Below the pieces are notes generated by a model. It saw only the letters and a program-made list of their open reading frames with translations, searched no databases and had not been told where the DNA came from. The translations under genes and the position numbers were made by a program. From Haematococcus lacustris (taxonomy: Eukaryota > Chlorophyta > Chlorophyceae > Chlamydomonadales > Haematococcaceae), in the NCBI GenBank assembly GCA_030144725.1, contig JASKMD010000026.1:10160616-10224615 (forward strand): 64,000 nt of DNA, written 5' to 3'. This document shows, piece after piece, positions 1 through 9,400 of the stretch; within the stretch, counting starts at the first letter, position 1, and every line of letters begins with the position of its first letter.

Positions 1-41
1 TTGTACGCTCGCCTCAGGCTTGTCAGTCATGGCCGGGACAT

Positions 42-3000
42 CTACCGGCTAATCCAGCGCATGTAGCGCTTGGACCGTCTAGTGCGGAATCCACCCAAGC
101 TACTGCTTGTGCGGGACCGACAGCAAGAGGACCAGTACCGGCGGCGGCTGAGGCAACCTGCGCTGGTGGCCCAATCGCTTAACCGCTCGAAACCAAAGCT
201 AGGGGATCTGGAGACAAGTGGGTAGGGCCACAGAGTTACAAAGGAAGAGTTTAGGAGAGTTACAGAGGAAGAGAAGGAACCAAACCCGTCAGAGGAGAGC
301 AAAGCATGCAAACCAAGCGAAAAGACCACACAAGACCAGAGTCGATGCCTTGAAGGCACCCAGCGGACACAAGCCCTCCTACCACACGAGAAACGACCCA
401 CCCACCCTAAGCCCAGAAGAGACCCCACCCGCGAGAGCCGTAGCGTTGCGGCTGGGCCCAAGCTCCGGATGCGCCACACCGACCCCAAGTAGGCAACGCG
501 TAGGCGCAGCCACAGGTGGGCGTCGGGGGGCTGGAAGGGGCCAGCCTCGCTGTGTGTAGGGCGACCGCTGAGGAGCAAGAGAGCGTCGCTTGAGGAAGGG
601 CGGGTGCCTGTGAGGCGGCCGTACACGTCAAGCACCCACTCCCAAGCGGGAGCCACGGAGGGACAGGTAAGGAAGGCATGGGTGAGCGTCTCCAGGGGTC
701 CCAGCTGGCAGAGGCGACAGGCTGATGAAGCAGGGGCCGCAACGTCTTTCAGGATGTGGCCCCACATGGCCCCCACAATGAGGCCACCGTGCAGCACCCG
801 CCACGCCACAATGACATGCTCCCGGCGGAGGGTGGGGTCCAGCAGCTCCTGCCACACCTCTAGGCAAGGCTGGCCGGCCTGGGCTGAGCGGGCTAGCTCG
901 TCCACCGTGCCATCCAAAGCTCCATGCCCGGCAGCTGGCAGCGCACCTGCCCGCTTGTTGCCACAATGCCTGCCCCCCCTTCCCGGTCGAAGCTGGGCGT
1001 CTAGCTGCCGCTGTGCCCGCTGCACCGCCCTGAGCTCCGTGGTGGGCCGCGGAGGAGGTATAGCGTTGGTGCCAGGCCAATGCGGTGTATGGCTGCCCAA
1101 CACTTCCTCCGGTAGCAGCTCCTCTACATCCCTGCCCTGCTGCTCCCACTCCCCGCTGCCCGCTGCGCTGCCAGGAGGGTGGCGCTGTCTAGCCAGCGCT
1201 GCTCCAGGGTCCGAAGGCCAGCTCCCGCGACGGCTAGCACCTGAGTTGGCTCTGCCCCCGGCAGCGGGCGCGGCCCCCACAAGGCTGGCCAGAGGCCCCC
1301 ACTAGCAGGATAGGTGGGGTCGGTGTGGGCCCGCTGTAGCTGCGTGAGGCGCACCCGTGCTGCCTTGACGGTGAGCACCAGGAGGGAGGTGTTGCTGTTA
1401 GTTGCATACCCTCCCGGTGCAGTTGAGATCAAGCACCGGGATTGTAGGGTGTGCCTGCCAGCGGCCCGGCCGCGATGAGTGCGAGTGTGACTGCCGTATT
1501 TAGGGCAGACACCCGGCAGTCGTAGGCACCCTGCACTGGTGTCCGCGTCTGCCCGTGCTCTTCCAACAGGTTATGGGCCCACGCGCTGACGAGCGATAGG
1601 ACTCCAGTAAGTTGCTGGCTAGGGTTCGTGTGGTTGACAGTCCAGTCGATCAGCGATGGCAACTTCTCCTTTAGCCTCCGGCAATCAGGCCACCATTCTC
1701 GACGACAACAACTGGCCAATCTGGAGCATCCGCACCGAAGGCCTGCTGATCGAAGCAGGCCTCTGGTCCGTCGTCGCCGACGGCGTCACCCCCTTACCCA
1801 CCGCGCCAGCACCTAACGCCACTCAGCAAGAGCAGGCTGCGTATGCTGCTGAGCAAGCCCAAGGGCCAAGCAACCACTCCTCCCTAGGCCAGGAAGGGAG
1901 AGCCTCCCTGCCCGATGAGCCTGCCCCCCGCTCCCCGCTGCGATCCGCAGCCCTCCCATAACCCCTCCCCCGACCCCGACCCCTACTGCGGCCAATACCC
2001 TGTGCCCTTTCCCCCCCCACTGCCTGCCCGTTGTCCCTACCCACACCCTCGTCCCCCACCTGCCCCCCCCTTGGCTCCATCACTGCAGGGGCAGCTGCCC
2101 CCCCCCCCGCTGCTCCGGGAGCGGCCGCATGTGCGCAACACACTCCTCCGGAGACAGCCGATAGCTGGGCTTGTCCAAGAGCACCACTGCTGCGGCCTGC
2201 CACTCCACCCCGGGGTTAACCTCCACAGCCCCCAAGGGACCCTGCCCTTGAGCGTCCAGGGCCACCAGCCTACCGCTAGGCGACACCCAGTGGGTCAGTC
2301 GCTGAGACAGAGCTCGCCGCACCAGGAAGCCCCACCCCACTCCCACCCCGCGCACACTCCCACTCCTGTGTTGGGAGCTGCCGAACATCCACCACCTGCT
2401 GCCACGGCTCTGGCAGGGTAGCCGCGCCATGTCAGCCTCCCACCGCACGGCTGCCTGCGGCTCAGCTGAGTCGAAGGCGGAGCGGGGTCGATGGAGGGCC
2501 TCGCGCACGTGCCGTACGTGGGTCCAACGCAGGGCCATAGCTGCCAGGGGTCACTATCTGGCCTGCCCCACAGTCCGACCAGAGCATTGAAGCGCAACGG
2601 CTCCGCTAGCACCGAGTAGTGAGATTGGGCGGCCGGGGCCACCACGCGGTGGAGCTTGAGCTATGCAATGGCTGTGACGTGGGCCTGTAGGCGGGGGCTG
2701 AGGTTGGGCACGGGGGAGGCTGTGGGGTCCGTGACTACCCAGGTGCTGAGGCCGTGGTGGGGGTCGGCGAGTAAGCTGTGCATGAGGGGCTGCCACTCCC
2801 GGACTCTGGGCGAGAAGAGCTAGGCCACAGTTTTGGATAGCATGGCGGTGCTGGTGATCTCCAGGTCTGGTGGCCCCAGCCCACCCTCCCGTCGGGGCAT
2901 CACACAAGCTGCCTCGTTGGGGTAGAGGCAGGCCATGTTGGGGCTGCGCTCTTGGGGCAGGTCCGAGGCTGCCACAAAGCGCTTGACTGCCTTGGCCATC

Positions 3001-3205
3001 GCCACTCCGGCAGCGGCCAGGGGTTGCACGAACGCCATTTGGTAAATGGCCTTGGACGCCAGGTATTGCTGCGCCAATTGCACCCGACCCAGCAGGTTGA
3101 GACCTTGCGGTCGCCAGGGGAGGGAGGCGGCCACCATGGCTGCTGCTGCCCCTCCGAAGGCAGCCTCGCTCATGGCGGGGTAGCTAGCTGCCCCGAGAGG
3201 CACCC
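42..3205 (-). mobile_element. Degraded non-LTR (LINE) retrotransposon, 3' half
   Basis: Reading down the minus strand, blocks typical of the C-terminal half of LINE ORF2 appear in order. At 2820-3203 is a post-RT segment with LNLLGRVQLAQQYLASKAIY and RREGGLGPPDL. At about 2560-2640 is a PLRFNALV block, continued in another frame to about 2440. At 560-780 is a zinc-knuckle CRLCQLG...LTHAFLTCP (Cx2C, Hx4C), the zf-RVT type found near the end of LINE ORF2. The reverse-transcriptase catalytic core is absent, a stop follows position 2820, and the blocks lie in different frames, so this is a 5'-truncated, dead copy. Minus-strand open stretches at 1124-1432 and 1429-1665 probably belong to it. Family assignment rests on motif order; the clade is not determined. 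Confidence 0.7.
1656..1890 (+). pseudogene. Ty1/copia gag N-terminal fragment
   Basis: A plus-strand ORF starts at ATG 1656 and contains NNWPIW followed by LLIEAGLWSVVADG. This is the N-terminal pattern of Copia Gag (DUF4219/UBN2 type: a tryptophan-bearing start followed by L..xGLW.vv..G). About 75 residues look genuine, after which the frame runs into Pro/Ser-rich sequence and stops at 1961. No protease, integrase or RT follows, and no LTR could be seen. It lies inside the LINE remnant on the opposite strand, suggesting a nested and truncated insertion. Confidence 0.55.
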
Positions 3206-4502
3206 CCAGGTGTCAGACGGGTACGCCCCGTGGCATAGGGAGGATGGTCCCTTGCCCTGCACCACCCTCACCCTCACACGTCCCCTGGCCCTCCCAGCCC
3301 TGGCCCCCCAGCTCCGCCCCGCCCTCGCCCCGGCCCTGACCTCTGCTCCTAGCCACCCCCTCTCCCCCTGCCCCGCCACCTCCCCCTTCCACCTCAGTCC
3401 TGCCACCCCCTGCAGGGGCAAGCTGGGTAGGGGTGGCAGCAACTGCTGAGGAAGGGGGCACCTGCCTGAGCGACCCGTGCTGCTGTTGCTCCTGACCACC
3501 ACCTCCCTCGCCCATCCTCTATCCTCCTCCGTCCCTGTTGTTGCCAGCCCCTCTGCCATGCCCCGCTCCTGTGCCTCTGCCCCTCTCTAGGCTCACTGTC
3601 CGCTCCGAGCCCTGCCGGCCCCCGTCCCACTAGCGCTATGGCTACGCCTGTCAGTCCTAAACCGCCCGACACCGAAGACACTCATCCTCCAGCCGAAGCT
3701 CGCTGGACCCAAAGTACTAATGAGCACCTACGAGTAGAATGCAGTGGCATGTACCCGATGTAACTGTTTAAGTTTCGGTATTTGTGCATCAGGGCAACCC
3801 ATCGGGAACTCTCACAGTAAGCGAGTGACCAAGCCGCAAACTCGGCCCCGATCCGTGCTGTGACGCCCATCTTATTTAGCGCAGCGCGCTGATGCTGTTC
3901 CTACAAAGTACGGGCGCCACAGCGTCAGGCCGCAAACTTCCTCACTCCCTCACACTCGGCCGCAATTGTGTGTTGCATGTTGCACTACCCCTGTAACCCC
4001 GATAGACTGGCCCAACCGGCTAGCGATCCTCGGCATGGCATCGCTCAGTGCCGGCAAAGGAAAATAAACGATCCGCGGAAAATACAGACCGTACTTTCAC
4101 GGATAAACGGTTATACGGTGAATACAGACCGTACTGAGCCGTATTTGGTGACACTGTCCTATACTTATTCCTTCATTATATCACTCCGAAGACTTCGGCG
4201 AAGGAACAACCCTGACAAGATTCGATCTAGGGACCTCTCCTATTAATATCCTTAGTTCCGTTTTCATGCGTTATAATAGTTAATAGCCTGCTTTTTAAGA
4301 GACTTAGTTCCCTATTATGCTCTTAAAAACGCGGGACGCGGACCATTTCAGAAAAGTGCATAGCTGGTTCAAACTGGCTACCGTTGCAACGCGCGTATGG
4401 TGCTACCACGCCCCGCCCTTCGCTCCAAAACAAAGTGTTGCTCCAAAAGTGCGGTTTCGCCGCACAGAATGTAGCCACAACGAACCTAAAACGGAACTAA
4501 AT
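3206..4502. other. No gene recognised
   Basis: 3206-3640 is C/T-rich low-complexity sequence on the plus strand with no credible ORF. A short plus-strand frame from ATG 3638 is open for about 30 codons and is not recognisable. From 3700 the DNA becomes more AT-rich. 4060-4260 carries a repeated motif (ATACAGACCGTACT at about 4083 and 4123). The plus ORF at 4317-4505 has no recognisable feature. Confidence 0.4.
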
Positions 4503-4504
4503 TA

Positions 4505-4700
4505 GATAGTGGAAGCGCCCGGGGCGTTTTAGGCCCCCCAAAACACTTGGCCTCGGCTCTGGAGCGTAACAGCTCTCGACCTCAGCCAGCAGCCGCGTCG
4601 CTACGCTCCGCGGCTGCTGGCTTCGGTCTCGAGCTGTTACGCTCCAGCGCCTCGGCCTCGCGTTTTTAGGGCGCCTAAAACTACCGGCGCTTCCACTATC
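4505..4700. mobile_element. Palindromic (foldback) MITE with TA target-site duplication
   Basis: The 196-bp element begins GATAGTGGAAGCGCC and ends with its exact inverse, GGCGCTTCCACTATC. The arms remain complementary for about 90 bases, including CTGGAGCGTAACAGCTC and CCAGCAGCCGCG and their inverses, around an 11-base centre near 4600, so the whole element can fold into one hairpin. It is flanked by TA at 4503-4504 and 4701-4702, consistent with a Tc1/mariner-type target duplication. No coding capacity. The superfamily is inferred only from the TA. Confidence 0.75.
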
Positions 4701-4747
4701 TACTACATAGTACCCAAAGCATCAGGCGGGTATTAATACCCGGCACG

Positions 4748-4802
4748 CCCTATGGGGTAGGCTGGGAGTGGTGGGCCCTATGGGGTAGGCTGGGAGTGGT
4801 GA
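4748..4802. repeat. Two direct copies of a ~27-bp sequence
   Basis: CCCTATGGGGTAGGCTGGGA followed by GTGGTG occurs twice in tandem just upstream of the decayed hAT-like copy. Confidence 0.7.
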
Positions 4803-6053
4803 CCCGGGCGTGTGGGACCCCCACTGCACGTGGCGCCAGTTCATACAGGACATCCAGGCCATGGCGGAGGGCAGCCCATGCAGCACCGGGTTACACTCCA
4901 CCTCGAGATGTACTTTTTGGCATGTCCCACCTCTAATGCCCCGGTGAAGTCCTTGCTTCAGCTGCTGAAGCATGGAGCTGGCCGCTTTATGAAGCTGCCT
5001 GCGTTGCTGGAGCACATGTCCTTGCACACACATGGGTCCACTCTCAACAACATAGACGTGCACGACTTCACGTTGCAGTTGCCTAAGCTTCGCGCTGCGG
5101 TGCGGCTGGAGGAGGTGGCTGCAGCCTCAGCCAGGGCACCAGCCAGAGCCGCACGCAAAGCCACAGCAGCCGCTTGCAGTGTCGGGGTGGTTGTGGTGAA
5201 TGTGGGGGACCATGCAAGCCAGCAGCGGGTGGCAGCAGCAGCAGCAGCAACAGGTTGCAGTAGAGTTGAGAAGGTTGTGCCGGCAGCTGCCCCCCAAGCA
5301 GCACAAGGTCATGTTGTGCCAGCAGGTGTGCCGCCCCCACAACAGCCCCCTCCAAGCAGCCTCCCCAACAGCAGGGTCACAGCTTGTGGGGCATAGCCCC
5401 AGGGGGGCAGATGCTTGCACCCTCTGTTGAGTCGCCTCAAGGGCCGACTGCATCACGGCACATGTATCAGCTGGCTCTAGCTGCAAGCGCCACCCCAGGG
5501 GCAGGCTGCTCCGCTTCAAGGTAGCGAGCTAGGTGCAACAGCGCCAACTCCTGGCTGCACGCTTCGCACGCGTACCCCACCTGCTGGGTTAGAGCTGCCC
5601 AAGACAGCTGCCAAGCGCTAGCGGTGACATACTTGACACAGAGGACACAGCCCCCCAGCGCCAAACCAGGTTGTGGAGTGCTAAACACAGGCTATAGCGG
5701 CCACCTCTCCCAAGCGAACCTGCCAACCGCCTCCGTGCCACATTCCCGCAGCCGTTCTCCGATCCGACTGCTGCTGCCGACGCGCATGCTCATGTAGAGC
5801 AGCCTAAGCGACGCGGGCGGTCGCAGCGTTGATTGCATGCCCCGCAACGGCTCAAATTTGAATCACTAACTTTGATGCTTTGCTGTGCACGGCCTACTGA
5901 CTGCATAACTATTCTGGATGGGTCAAATGTAGCTGGCTGTATTGGCTACCTTGTGAATCATGTAGCATGATATGTGGCGCAGTGAATGAGCAGTGCAGAG
6001 TTACAGCCGTCCTATTACCAGGGGTAGGTTTTCTGTTAGTTGGGGGCGCCCGA
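4800..6053 (+). mobile_element. Decayed hAT-like copy A (3' half, right terminus present)
   Basis: A frameshifted coding remnant at about 4812-5270 matches the ORF of the complete element at 16034-19357. Shared blocks are the DPHxTWRQ pattern, SNAPVKSLLQLLKHGAGRF (SNAPVESLLQLLKHGDGRY in the other copy), the VDVHD block and a VVVNVGDHA block. One frameshift near 4860 separates the first two. Beyond the coding part, 6020-6053 carries a right terminus of the same type (TTACCAGGGG, then a G-rich TTGGGGG stretch ending CGCCCGA). A candidate target duplication CTGAGCT follows at 6054-6060, but I could not find its left partner. The left end is missing or too decayed to see. Confidence 0.6.
5467..5688 (-). 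CDS. Possible Cys-rich fragment, unassigned
   Basis: This minus-strand frame contains GGCVLCVKY and, about 25 residues later, YACEACSQELALLHLARYL, giving two Cx2C pairs spaced like a zinc ribbon. It lies inside the 3' non-coding part of the decayed hAT-like copy. I do not recognise the family and cannot exclude a chance ORF. Confidence 0.2.
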   Translation of the reverse strand: MFSTPQPGLALGGCVLCVKYVTASAWQLSWAALTQQVGYACEACSQELALLHLARYLEAEQPAPGVALAARAS

Positions 6054-6259
6054 CTGAGCTCAGCCCCACCAAGCAATCAACATCGACGCGAAAATGGCCC
6101 TTACATGCAAACAAAATCCACCCTAGCAGCCACCAAGAAGCTAGCCATGAGACCACATCCCCTGATGAGGATCTACTGTGTCTTGCCACGTGGATGGTCC
6201 CATCTGACCGAGTGATTCTGCGATCCTGGCTGCCCTGCCTCGACGCCTCTGGCCACAGG

Positions 6260-6450
6260 TGATGGAGACCTGCCACAACGGCCTGGACATCGTGAAGGAA
6301 GACATGAAGCTGCGGGGCGCGGGAGCTGTTTTCGGCACCAGCACAACGCAGTCTGGTCAGCAGGCTGCGGCGGGCAGGGAGCGAGAGGGGCCCGCAAAGC
6401 GGATGAGGCTTGAAGGTTATGAGGCGCTGGTCTCCCCTGACTACGCAGGC
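6260..6450 (+). pseudogene. Isolated exon of an Mfd/RecG-type helicase
   Basis: After an acceptor-like CTCTGGCCACAG at 6248-6259, the plus strand reads CHNGLDIVKEDMKLRGAG then AVFGTSTTQSGQ. This matches the helicase C-terminal pattern DGFxIAxxDLxLRGxGxLxGxxQSG of bacterial-type Mfd (TRCF) and RecG, which plants and algae carry as plastid-targeted proteins. Codon use looks coding. The exon ends in CAG|GCAAGT, a good GC-type donor; without splicing the frame stops 15 bases further on. No other helicase exon is visible on either side, and its end overlaps the last exon of the opposite-strand coiled-coil gene. It therefore looks like a captured or left-over exon rather than a working gene. Confidence 0.45.
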
Positions 6451-9400
6451 AAGTCAGGCTGCTGAGGTGCGGAGGGGGCTGGGGCAGGCGCCGGAGAGGA
6501 CTTGCCGCGCTGGTTAGCCTTGGGCGACTGACGGCGCTTGGCAGCAGCGCCCGCGGTGGACGCAGGCACTTGCTCGCCTGCAGCCACAGCCCACCAGCAG
6601 TGGCACAAGATGCACATGCAACAAGAGCAGCACCAGCAAGTGAAGCTGCTATAGTGGCACCACAATGCGTACGCTGTGTTCAGCACAGAACTGCATACAG
6701 CATAAACACAGAACACCATGCAGGAGCAAGAAGCACAACACACAAGAAGAGCGCCGGGGTTGCTTTGCGTTTCCTAAGTAAGCATGGGGTGCATCCCAGC
6801 ACCACATAGCAGATTACGGCAGCACACGGATTCCATCACCATCTGCCTGTTCAGCTACATGGGGTCACGCACCGTCAATGGACGCTGACGGTTTGGGCGA
6901 CGTCCTCCTGGTCCTGCTAGCTTTGCTGCCGCCTGATGGCACTGGCGTGGCAACCTCGGCCCCTTCGCTGGCGGGCCCAGTCGTCACGCCCGTAAGGCCG
7001 GCAGTGGAGGCTGCCTTGCTGGCCTGCTTCACACGCTTCAAGGTGGGCGGCGCTACCAAGGGCTGCAGGCCGGCCTCACCCTCGCCCTGGCCTACCTCCA
7101 CCTCCCCTGCTGTCGCTGCTGCTGCCTCCACCGCCAGCATGTGCTCCGGGTCGTCTTCGTCACTTGCACTGCTGCCGCTGCCTTTGTTGCCCAGGGCAAA
7201 CACTGCCAAGGAGGACGCTGCGCGGCTGCCCTTCACGGCGGACTCTGCAGCGGCCTGTGCCATAGCAGCCCGGGCCTCAGCAGCGCGAATGCGTTCGTGC
7301 GCATCATCAGCCTGCTGCTTGGCGAGCTGCTCAGCGGCCTCAGCGCGCGCTTCTGCAGCCTGGGCTTGCTCGGCAGCGGCCTTCGCCTGTGAGAGGCATT
7401 GTCACACACCAGGGTGCAGGGCGTTGTGGCTGATGTACAGTACGCTTGATGCTGGCAGCATGGTGGTGGCCAACTGGGCATGCGGCCTTTTTCTTGCGGC
7501 TCTTTGGCTTTGCAACCTTGCCACAGCTCCACGTTGTAGACTAGACGTCGTAGGCGTGCTGGATGTGCCATGCTGCCTCTAACCCTATTCTTCTACACCA
7601 GTTACAGCAGCGCAGACCTAGCCAGTGAGCATATGTAGCAACACACATACTGCACAACAGGCCGACCACAACAGCAGCCCCAGTCTGACCTGCGCCTTGC
7701 CATCTGAAAGATAAATAATGGACCCCTGCCAAGAGCAGCAGGCCGGCAAAGCCTGGCGGGCAGTTACCACATGAAGCGTATGTGTGTCGCAGCAATGCTG
7801 ACAGGCAAGCACCATGTGCTGCTGCTGCTGCTGCTGCTTCTGCTGCTGCCTATAGGCTGGATGGGTGCTACTGTCCATAGCTCACGAGGCCAACGCATGG
7901 ATGACACCACTGGCTACCCTTGGAGGCCCCTTCCCATGATCATGCCACCAACAGCCATCACCTGCCAGCCTCAGCCTCAATTGCCGCACCTCACCTGGTC
8001 CAGTGCTGCAGCCAACTTGGCTTCTGCCGCTGCAATGTCCTCCTGGGCCTTGAGAGAGGTTTGCCGCACCTCCTCACTCTTTGCAGCTGCAGCCTGCAGT
8101 CAGGCAGCAGGCAACCAGCTAGTCTATAAGCACAACCCACAACCCTCACAACCCTCACCCCTGGGCATGCCTGACACCACCACTATGACTCACATTGCAA
8201 AATGTGTGTGCGGTGCATTAGCAGACCTGGAGGTGCTAGCCCTGGTGGCAGCAGCAGCAGCAGCAGTTGGTCTGTAGTAGGACACATTTGCAACTGACAG
8301 CATGTGCTTAGCTTGTGGGTCTGCTTGCTGTCTGCCCTGCAAGCAACAGGTGTGGCTGTGACAAAGCTTTGGGACAACTAGGGCTACCCTCACACCTGCT
8401 GGGCAGCTTCCTCAGCAGACTGAGTCGCTGCAGCCTGCACGCACAGAAGCCAGGTGGGCAGGTCAGTGGGCAGGTGGGTGGGTGGATGGGTGGGTTGGCG
8501 GGTGGGCGGGCGGGTGGGTAGGTGGACTGGCCAGAAGAAGCTGCCACTGCTAGCAATAGGCACACACATGAGGTGACATGCCTCTTACCAGAGCGGCCTT
8601 CAGCTTCTGCACCTCTGCCATGGCTGAGTCCGCCTCTGTTTTGAAGTACCCCGACTTTTCCCGTGCCTTGTCCAGCGCCCTGCTGGTCTCACGCAGCTGG
8701 GTCTGTGGAATCGAGCAGCAGGGGCAGAGCAAGGCACGGGCCCAAGACAACAAGATCCTTATGGGCAGCAGCAGCAGAGTATGGCATGCAGAGCATGGCA
8801 CTCCGAGACCAGGAGCCTGTTGTTTGCATTGTAGCAGCGCCAGCATTCCATCTGGGACTGCAACATTGAGGAAGTCATGCAGGCCTCAGCCTTTGCTAGA
8901 TAAATGGGTGGTCATGTGCAAGGACTAGGTTGAGAGAGGTATGGTGGTGGCTGCGTCAAGCTCAAAAACTCAAAGCCCGGACATGACAGGCTAGGCTAGT
9001 CAAGAGCCCCAAGGGACCCTGCACCCTGCCGCCCCTCCCCTCCCTGTCCGTTGCTGCCTCTGTGCGTCTTCTACCTGCTGCTCCACCAGTTCCCGGGCAC
9101 TGCCCTCCTGGGTGCTGCGCAGCTTGCTGGCTGTGGCCTCTAGTTTGGCCAGCGTGCTCGCCAGGTCGGCCACCTCCTGCTCTGCTTTGTGCTGGGCGCT
9201 GCGTGTCTCTTGCAGCTCAGCCTGCAGCCAGCACAGGCCAAAGGGGGAGGGAGGGATGGAGGCAGGAAGGCCGGGAGGTAGGCAGTAGGTGTGTGTAGGC
9301 TGACCCTCACAAGGCAGGTAGGCAGGCATGCAGGCAGGTGGCAGAGCATGTGTTGCTGAAAGCCAGAGCCCCAATAACATCACCCCAGTATTGATGTAGC

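Noticed and set aside
604..1305. 233-residue plus-strand ORF
   Set aside because: Antisense to the LINE zinc-knuckle region; GC-rich sequence leaves several frames open by chance.
4185..4240. tRNA-like B-box (GATTCGATCTAGG)
   Set aside because: No cloverleaf could be drawn on either strand; the sequence is a partial palindrome.
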